A stretch of DNA of 64,000 nucleotides from contig NC_049561.1 in assembly GCF_013368755.1 (NCBI RefSeq), forward strand, positions 3,720,001 to 3,784,000, in the 5' to 3' direction. Numbering within the stretch: the first letter of the stretch is position 1; the number at the start of each line of letters is the position of its first letter. Positions 57,701 through 64,000 of the stretch are shown here, in pieces. A program made the position numbers and the translations under genes. This DNA comes from Talaromyces rugulosus. Lineage: Eukaryota; Ascomycota; Eurotiomycetes; Eurotiales; Trichocomaceae. Below the pieces are notes generated by a model that was given only the letters and a program-made list of their open reading frames with translations, did no database searches and was not told the origin of the DNA.

Positions 57701-58464
57701 TGACATGGACAGATATTAATCGAAAATTCCCTGATATCCATGCACGTATCTGGCCCGCTCGATTCACCAAAATTGACGCGGATGATATTGAAGACCAGGG
57801 AGAATACCAAGGCTGTTTTTTGATCGGTCTAACCAAAGGAGATACCGATATTGTTACGCCTATGAGTGAATCGGACCGTCGTTCTGCGCACATCTCCCTC
57901 TTGACCCTTCTCAATAACTTTGCGGGACAAATTCGAAGCGACGAGAACTACTTTGACTCTTCCTCCTCGTGGGTTGACGTGTCCCTGGTGAAGCAGCCAG
58001 AACTTAAAGACCTGTGCCTTGACGAATTGACTTGGAGTAACACGACGGTTTTCCAAGATGATGACTTTGATGATGATTTCAACCATGATCCTACAGAAAA
58101 CCCTGCTGGAGATCACACCGAAACATTTGACCAACCAAGCTTACCTCTCCGGCCCTTGCACAATATTGGAGCTGCTCAAGTAAGCGCAGGTCCAAAACTT
58201 CGTCCCGCAGACGAAGTTCTGAGCCGTCTTCGATGGGATCCTAGCCTTAACTCGGGCGACTACCTAGTTGGATATGTCGATCGATTCGTGGGTGAAAAGG
58301 AGGTTCCCATCGACCGTTGGAAGACTGAACAAACAGACGAAGAATTTATTCCTATGCATCGCGTCTTGTATTTTAAGCGGAGGAGTGATGGAGAGCGAGT
58401 GTGGGATCGGGAGAGGAGGATTGATCTTATATTCAACAGTGGGGCATCGAGTGGGCGTGTGTAG
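54756..58464 (+). CDS. Four-domain RNA-repair-like protein: 2H phosphoesterase, EEP nuclease, PAP-type nucleotidyltransferase, DUF504
   Basis: Three exons: 54756-56908, 56968-57650 and 57713-58464, introns of 59 and 62 bp; 1195 residues. Domain 1 (about residues 15-190) is a 2H phosphoesterase with PPHINLIYPF and QPHLTIGQ (His49, His131). Domain 2 (about 255-560) is an endonuclease/exonuclease/phosphatase fold with VASYNVL, VLQEVAD, IAGDFN and GSDHWGIRAE. Domain 3 (about 580-930) is a poly(A)-polymerase-like nucleotidyltransferase with GSYRLGVWDTSSDIDCLVIG and VRLDLQYC, joined to a central domain containing AYRFIKRWAKNRG. The C-terminus (from about residue 1110) has a DUF504/MJ1316 domain, VLSRLRWDPSLNSGDYLVGY and MHRVLYFKR. 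These activities together suit trimming, end-healing or tailing of damaged RNA, by analogy with predicted RNA-repair systems; no substrate is known. Confidence 0.85.
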
Positions 58465-59338
58465 GTTTTGTTTTGTTTTGTTTTTTTTTTTAAATTTCGG
58501 GAAACTTCTTGTTGCATTACCTTGTGTTCGGTGCAAGGGATGATATAATATTTCTACTTTTTATAGTTATAATTTAACTGTTCCCAATAAGCCCATGTCG
58601 ACCACGAAAACTGGAAATTATTACACAAAACGGCAAGAATTGTTAGGCTGTGGAATTCCAATGATTGAAGTAACTAACTGATAAAACGAAACGCAAATAT
58701 CAACGTTCTATTTCTTGGATTGTGTTACTATTATTAATATTACTATCACATAATGTGCTCGGTGACAATGGGATCGCAAGAGCCCCTCACGGGCCGTTCA
58801 AGCTCCCCACGCGGCGCTCGGTCGTGGACAGGAGCACATTAAGAGTGGCGCCGTGGAAAGCTCGGCCCCGTCAATTGATATTGCATTATAACGCAATTTA
58901 CGGAGCTAGTGGGGATGTATATCTGAATACAAAAGGAACAGGAGTCTTTTCACCTGTAGTAAAGCTCCCTTGCCAGCCGCTCCGGTCTAGGCCCCACGCG
59001 AAGTCCGAACTCTACGGACCTTATGTCACTTTTCATTTTTGGCATTCATTATTATACTGATTCTAGGAATCGGCTGGTCGATGATATAAACCCCGTCGGA
59101 GCCCGTGGGGTTGTGTCCGTCATGTTTTCCCGATTTGGGCAAAAAGCAAGCCGATAATCCGGTAACCCTAACCCAGCCGTCGGCGTAAGACCTGAGATAT
59201 TAATGATCTTGGGAATAATAATTCGAGTATTTAAACAGACTGAATGTCCCCCAGGGTCCTCAATTATCACACCTTCGCTATCCAACTTAATCTTTTCTTC
59301 CTGTTCCACCAATAAAAGTCGAAATCAGAAATAGCAAA
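58465..59338. other. Intergenic region with TTTTG run
   Basis: It begins with a TTTTG microsatellite ending in a T-run (58465-58491), directly after the stop codon. An open frame at 58722-59060 has no family motif and a skewed Arg/Pro composition, so I do not call it a gene. CCCTAACCC at 59164 is a two-unit telomere-like match. Confidence 0.5.
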
Positions 59339-59905
59339 ATGGCACCGTCGCTCCACCCTCTCATCGACAACGGTCTGACCAAAGGCCAGGCCGACTTCCC
59401 CGGGGGAAAATTATACTGTCACTGTCCCAGTAACAAGGTCGAAGTAACTCTCGGTTCTGACGTACTGCACAACCACGCATGCGGCTGCTCAAAATGTTGG
59501 AAGCCTGCCGGTGCACTTTTCTCAGTCGTCGGCGTCATCCCCGTCGACAAAGTCAAAGTTACCGCAAATGCCGATAAGCTGCACATTGTCGACTCGTCAG
59601 CCGCCATCCAGCGCAACGCCTGCTCTCAGTGCGGTGTTCACTTGTACGGACGTATCGAAAATGACCACCCTTTCAAGGGACTTGATTTTGTCCATGTGGA
59701 GTTGTCCGACACACCAAAGGGATGGCAGGAGCCACAGTTTGCGGCGTTTGTCTCGAGTATTATCGAACAGGGCTTCCAACCGGAGGGTATGGATGAGGTG
59801 CGAGCCAAGTTTCGCAGTGTCGGGTTGGAGACATATGATGCTCTAAGCCCGCCTTTAATGGATGCGATTGCCACTTGGACTGGAAAGAGAGCCGGGAAGT
59901 TGTAA
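59339..59905 (+). CDS. GFA/CENP-V family protein (S-(hydroxymethyl)glutathione synthase-like)
   Basis: Single exon, 188 residues. Zinc-binding cysteines are in [29 protein letters not shown] and [13 protein letters not shown], which are the GFA-domain pattern; [11 protein letters not shown] and [13 protein letters not shown] complete it. The bacterial founding member speeds formation of S-hydroxymethylglutathione from formaldehyde and glutathione, though the enzymatic role is disputed and many fungal GFA proteins are uncharacterised. The closely matching length and ending [20 protein letters not shown] point to the Gfa subgroup found in fungi. Cytosolic, no signal peptide. Confidence 0.88.
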   Translation: MAPSLHPLIDNGLTKGQADFPGGKLYCHCPSNKVEVTLGSDVLHNHACGCSKCWKPAGALFSVVGVIPVDKVKVTANADKLHIVDSSAAIQRNACSQCGVHLYGRIENDHPFKGLDFVHVELSDTPKGWQEPQFAAFVSSIIEQGFQPEGMDEVRAKFRSVGLETYDALSPPLMDAIATWTGKRAGKL

Positions 59906-60911
59906 TTCTACATGTATTCATGATTGATGTGACTTCTCTAGTTAATGTATTATCACATGCTGGAGCTTAACAGTCGTTCCATTAGCAATGATCAAACATG
60001 GTTTTGATAAGCCAGTGTAATTAGCAAACAATGCAAATCATTTGTCAACTTTTCAATAGTATACGAGGCCAATTCTGCACATGTGTTTAACGTGGGGGTT
60101 CCGAGATATTGGGCTTAGGGATATATAGAGACAATCTGAAGTCGTTGAAGAAAGCAGACCGCTGAAAACTACATGTACACTCCAAATGAGACAAGAGAGA
60201 GAGAAACTACATACCGAGTAATAACTCCTAAAAAACACAAGTTGACACCGTTTCGGCCGTTAGAAGCGGCGTTGGCGAGGGTACGTTATCACTCCGCCGT
60301 CAGATTAACCATGTATATATAGACTCGGACAATATTCAAATAATATCTTTTATCTAATTCTAACTTATGTGTAGATCACGCTTAGACACCTCTAGGATTC
60401 GCTCAACAGATTGTTTCTTATCCAGGAGCGGAGTTGGAAGGGCTTTTTCAATCCTAGGCTACAGAACAAAGAACTGGAGAATCCCACTGATCAAGCCGGA
60501 ACTGACCATGAGTTTTTGACTTGTCAGATTTATCAACCAATCCAAATATGTGGCCTGGGTAAACTTAGGGGACCTTGACCAAAAATAGTCAAGCAACGTT
60601 GCATCTGGATGGCGGAATATAAGTTTCGTACAAATGCTTGCTCCACAGCTTGTCTGACAACTTGTTATCCACCGTACCGAAAAGAGTTCCTTTGGTGGGG
60701 ATTTATTGGTTTCTTTTGTATACTAACTTGACGTATATTTTCGCTCTATTTTAGCGTCTAAATGCGACGCAGGCGAAATTCAGCCGCACCAAAACCCCGC
60801 CTACTGATCTTCTTCCCACTAAAAGCGATAATAAAGGTCAAACTCTAGGCGATAAAAGAAAACCCGGGGTTCTTGCCATCTCTAAGCCGCCAAAATCAAG
60901 GATCCAACACT
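59906..60911. other. Gene-free spacer
   Basis: About 1 kb between tandem genes. No gene seen. The last 150 bases, including the CCAAAACCCCGCC block near 60790, are the likely promoter of the acetyltransferase. Confidence 0.5.
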
Positions 60912-61520
60912 ATGGCAGAGCTCACACCCAAATCTCTCTTCGCACCAGTGTTGCATTCGACGAACCTGACGTACACTCTAATCCAGAGTAAAGATATCGA
61001 CTTTTTTGCTGTTTTATTCAACTCCGCCATGGGCCCCGAGGTGGAGCGTTATACCCCGTCATCTATTCGAGAACTCCTCATTAATACCTCGCCCCGACCG
61101 AGTGAAATTCATGGTGAAAGGTCCAAAGACGCTTCCGTATATGTCGTACGCCTGAAAGGTGAAAGGATCGGCGAAATCAATCTTTCACGACGAACATCTA
61201 ACTTTCCCCTCGATATCGGTTTTGCTTTTCTGCCCGAATACCGAGGCAAAGGTTACGGAACTGAGGCCGCTACGAGGATAATACGATATTGGAAAGATGA
61301 ATTTGGAATTATTGAGATATGTGGGCTCGTTTCCGACAAGAACATGGCAAGCCGAAAGCTACTTGAGAAAATAGGCTTGAAAGAGAATGGCTGGGTCATG
61401 TCATCGGGTAATGGGCCGATGCTCTATTATTCCCTACCAGGGATGCCCAAAGAAGAAGGACGAGAGTTTTCACTTAAGGGAGAAAAACCAAATAAGGGGG
61501 AGGCTATTTCTCTAGATTAA
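60912..61520 (+). CDS. GNAT-family N-acetyltransferase (RimJ/RimL-like)
   Basis: Single exon, 202 residues, ATG in CACTATGGCA. Acetyl-CoA binding is indicated by PEYRGKGYGTEAATRIIRYW (the (R/Q)xxGx(G/A) signature), preceded by ERIGEINLSRR and LDIGFAFLP, and followed by the substrate-side motif SDKNMASRKLLEKIGLKENG, typical of RimJ/RimL-type acetyltransferases. These transfer acetyl to the amino group of small molecules or protein N-termini. No signal peptide. The Lys/Glu-rich tail KEEGREFSLKGEKPNKGEA is likely disordered. Confidence 0.88.
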   Translation: MAELTPKSLFAPVLHSTNLTYTLIQSKDIDFFAVLFNSAMGPEVERYTPSSIRELLINTSPRPSEIHGERSKDASVYVVRLKGERIGEINLSRRTSNFPLDIGFAFLPEYRGKGYGTEAATRIIRYWKDEFGIIEICGLVSDKNMASRKLLEKIGLKENGWVMSSGNGPMLYYSLPGMPKEEGREFSLKGEKPNKGEAISLD

Positions 61521-62115
61521 TTATGCAGTTTTTATTCGAAAATACCTATTTATAGCACTCATAGTCACCGCCGCTATCGCTACCATGATAAAGGATGATT
61601 ACTTTTCTTGAACTGGTTGGTTTTCCTATCTACCTTAAAACAATGAATATAAGTTGGTATTTAATGAAAAAGGAGATAATACTATCAAAATCGTCAACTT
61701 GTCATTTGGTTATTTTATCAATTCAGTCAGACCATTAATTAGGGCGAATATGGAAAATACATTTTCTTCGATCCCTGATATGGACATAGATAGCCATATA
61801 CACTGGAAGATGGCATCTTCAGTTGTCAACGTACTATTAAGAGTCTCAGAATACCTTTACAGTAATAAGAGTTACCCATTCATACATATCTAATTTAATT
61901 GAGCTGATGGCGGAAACAAACTGGCCCCGCTCTGTCGGGGAACGCTCCGTCGGGACCCTCCGGACTCTCCATATGTATTGCATTCCCCGCAGTTGCTGCG
62001 AGTCATTGGGTGGAGAAGTATATTTTTTACAGAATTGCAGTTTAGGAATTTCGAAAAAAAGGAAACCTCTTCAATTGATCCCACCTAACTCCTAAAACTT
62101 CACAATACACCAACT
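61521..62115. other. Intergenic region
   Basis: A 595-bp AT-rich spacer between tandem genes with no gene seen. An approximate direct repeat GCTCTGTCGGGGAACGCTCCG lies at about 61929-61949 in the putative transaldolase promoter. Confidence 0.45.
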
Positions 62116-63209
62116 ATGGCATCAAACCCTCTCAACGCCCTCCGTGGCATGGAAGCTGCCGGAACGACAATCATCGCTGATACAGCCGATTTTAGTGTGA
62201 GTCTCCAGTTTCAAGGATCATAGTCACATAAGAACGCAAACTGACATTTCCCTAGTTCATCGCCCGGTTCAAGCCATCCGAAGGCACTACCAACCCGTCT
62301 TTGTTATACCTTGCTGCCCAACAGTCGGAATATTCAAGCCTCGTGGAAAGATCAATTGAACATGCAAATAGTCTAGCTGCCAAGGGAGACGCCATGGACG
62401 TTCAACTTGAGGGTGCAGTCGAGTACTTGGCAGTACTTTTTGGCGCTGAGATCTACCATTTAACCGGCCGAGTCTCAACAGAAGTGGACGTACGACATTC
62501 ATTCAACACCCAGGAGACTGTCAATACCGCCCTTCGCATAATTGCGCTGTATAAATTGCAGGGAGTACCTAAAGAAGCAGTGCGAATCAAAATAAGTGCT
62601 ACGTGGGAAGGTATCCAGGCCGGTCGGATCCTTGAGCGCGAACACGGCGTTAGTGTTTTGATCACCATTGTCTTTGGCATTGTTCAAGCCATAACAGCAG
62701 CCGAAGCAGGTGTAGCGTGCATTGCACCATACGTTGGTCGTATTGGTGACTGGTTCCGCTCACAGCCATTACCACCTGTGGATGATATGGGTGTGTCTAG
62801 GGTTAGAGAAATGCAGAATTATCTCCGTAAATACAAGCACCGCACGCAAGTCATGGGTGCGAGTTTCAGGAATATTGAGCAAGTCAAGGCTTTGGCTGGT
62901 GTTGATTTACTAACCATCGCCCCGTCTATCTTGGAAAAATTGGAGAATGATCACAGTGAAGTCACCCCACAAGTCACAGCAACGACTGGTGAGTTTTATC
63001 ATCGCGCATAAAAGATTATGCTAATAATCATTTGCCTAGCCCAAGACGTCGAGATTACCCCGGCCTCCTATATTAACGACGAGAATGCTTTTCGTTGGGC
63101 GTTCAACAGTGATGCTTGTGCAGTGGAAAAGTCAGCAGATGCCATGAGACGTTTTGCAGAAGACACTGAACAATTGAAGAAATTGTTGGCCTCCAAGTTG
63201 ACGGTATAG
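62116..63209 (+). CDS. Transaldolase paralogue with altered active site
   Basis: Three exons: 62116-62196, 62256-62988 and 63040-63209, introns of 59 and 51 bp; 327 residues. By alignment to E. coli TalB from memory, the Schiff-base Lys is Lys139 (RIKISATWEGI), and Asp22 (ADTADF), Asn40 (TTNPSL), Glu103 (STEVDV) and Arg189 (GRI) are kept. Three usual residues differ: Asn154 is Leu162 (VLITIVF), Ser176 is Ala184 and Phe178 is Tyr186 (IAPYVGRI). Canonical transaldolase moves a dihydroxyacetone unit between sugar phosphates in the pentose-phosphate pathway. The length is normal. A Zn2Cys6 regulator follows on the same strand, a pairing seen for metabolic accessory genes. Confidence 0.85.
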
Positions 63210-63609
63210 ACAAATTTAGAGATAAATAGAAATAGAATAATACAAAATAGACGTCTACCGAATACATGAATACATACTTATTTTCATACTTATTTTGGAT
63301 AACTAGTTTACTTCATCTGACATTTAATCTGGTAATCCTGTAGCCATGACGTTGAGAATGAATAGACCGCAGGAACTCTTTCTCTAACATATGTCCTCCA
63401 AATTTAGTATGGTGTGGGCCTCTGCCCCACCAAATAGGGTTTCCAAATACGAGGCCAATCATGCTGTCGCAACTTAACATAGTTGACCCAGCTCTTCTGC
63501 CTCTCCACCTTCCCCATGATTTGACACTTTTCCCCCCAAGAACTGCGATGGAAACCCCAACAGTGTGAAAGCTGCTAGGCGTTTCCTCTAGGGCTGGCAA
63601 TGAGTCGCC
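63210..63609. promoter_or_regulatory. Spacer between transaldolase paralogue and regulator
   Basis: A 400-bp spacer holding the 3' end of the transaldolase gene and the promoter of the regulator. No gene seen. Confidence 0.45.
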
Positions 63610-64000
63610 ATGCCAGAAGAGTCTCACAGTCCGCAGCCTTCCCGGCCGGGAAGGATCAAAACCCAGCTTGCTTGTGATGTCTGCCGGAGGCGCAAGTCGC
63701 GATGCGATGGCCGCCGCCCTGAATGTACTCACTGCCTCGAAACAGGAGCTTCCTGTAATTACCGCACAGTCGTGGCAAATATTGAGAGGTATTTCTATAC
63801 ATTTGCTGTCGCGACCCGCAGGCTGACACCCTTAGTGATGCTGCATTGCTCTCGCGCTTTGCTGCGATAGAGGGCCGTATAGACACGTTGGAAGAACATC
63901 TGCCCAGGTTAGAAGAGTCACGACCGGTTGATACCCTTATCCAGCCACAAAGTGTTCCGCCAACAGCCTCTACATCCTTCAAAAGGATTCCCGAGTTTCA
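63610..64000 (+). CDS. Zn2Cys6 transcription factor, 5' part (cut by window edge)
   Basis: Exon 1 is 63610-63788, then a 47-bp intron (branch GGCTGAC) and exon 2 from 63836, still open at 64000. The DNA-binding cluster begins at residue 22: CDVCRRRKSRC, then DGRRPECTHC and LETGASC, matching C-x2-C-x6-C-x6-C-x2-C-x6-C. Across the splice the text reads NIESDAALLSRFAAIEGRID, then TLEEHLPRLEE, a coiled-coil/dimerisation linker typical of Gal4-type regulators. The C-terminal activation and middle-homology regions lie beyond the window. Same-strand position 400 bp after the transaldolase paralogue makes local regulation possible. Confidence 0.88.

Noticed and set aside
58722..59060. 112-codon open frame starting with a hydrophobic stretch
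   Set aside because: The hydrophobic start looks like a signal peptide, but the remainder is Arg/Pro-rich with no motif, no introns and no conserved pattern I can recognise.
59160..59175. CCCTAACCC telomere-like sequence
   Set aside because: Only about one and a half repeats; expected by chance in 64 kb and not near a chromosome end as judged by the surrounding genes.

Overview
This is nuclear DNA of a filamentous ascomycete (Pezizomycotina, most likely Eurotiomycetes; a Talaromyces- or Aspergillus-like genome would fit). The evidence is about 29 mostly spliced genes with 45-105 bp GT-AG introns and CTNAC-type branch points, fungal-only families (Zn2Cys6 regulator, DUF3659 repeats, DUF7707, Scm3), Atg6, and monocistronic genes on both strands. 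The window has no rRNA or confident tRNA gene, no CRISPR array and no intact transposon. Splice models were made by eye. Exon lengths sum to whole codons in every multi-exon model, apart from the two broken genes and the gene cut by the right edge.

Layout. 1-16.6 kb is dense: a 1361-residue LEA-like repeat protein, an allantoate-permease-type transporter, an IQ-motif protein with a 7-nt micro-exon, a cytochrome b5 reductase of the Mcr1 type, a secreted lactonohydrolase, a small thioesterase, and a secreted protein with lytic-transglycosylase-like motifs. 16.6-20 kb is an AT-rich gene desert. 20-31.4 kb is accessory in character: a secreted glyoxalase-fold protein, a P-loop kinase-like protein, two divergent broken genes (one in-frame stop, one frameshift), an MFS transporter, an APH/kinase-fold protein and a small cysteine-containing secreted protein. 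31.4-34.4 kb and 37.3-40.4 kb are gene-poor, with a possible decayed gene near 33 kb and a cluster of nested inverted repeats near 39.7 kb.

34.4-64 kb returns to core genes: a DUF2156 aminoacyl-tRNA transferase candidate (sterol aminoacylation), a PX-domain protein, a DUF7707 cell-surface protein, a MidA/NDUFAF7-type methyltransferase, a P450, a membrane-anchored cysteine synthase, the CENP-A chaperone Scm3 head-to-head with Atg6/Beclin, a monocarboxylate-type MFS transporter, a 1195-residue four-domain RNA-repair-like fusion, a GFA-family protein, a GNAT acetyltransferase, a transaldolase paralogue with altered active-site residues, and the start of a Zn2Cys6 regulator cut by the window edge.

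No single operon-like system spans the window. The most unusual items are the lysozyme-like secreted protein, the four-domain RNA-processing fusion, the transaldolase paralogue carrying Tyr where canonical enzymes have Phe178, the micro-exon, and the adjacent pair of disrupted genes.
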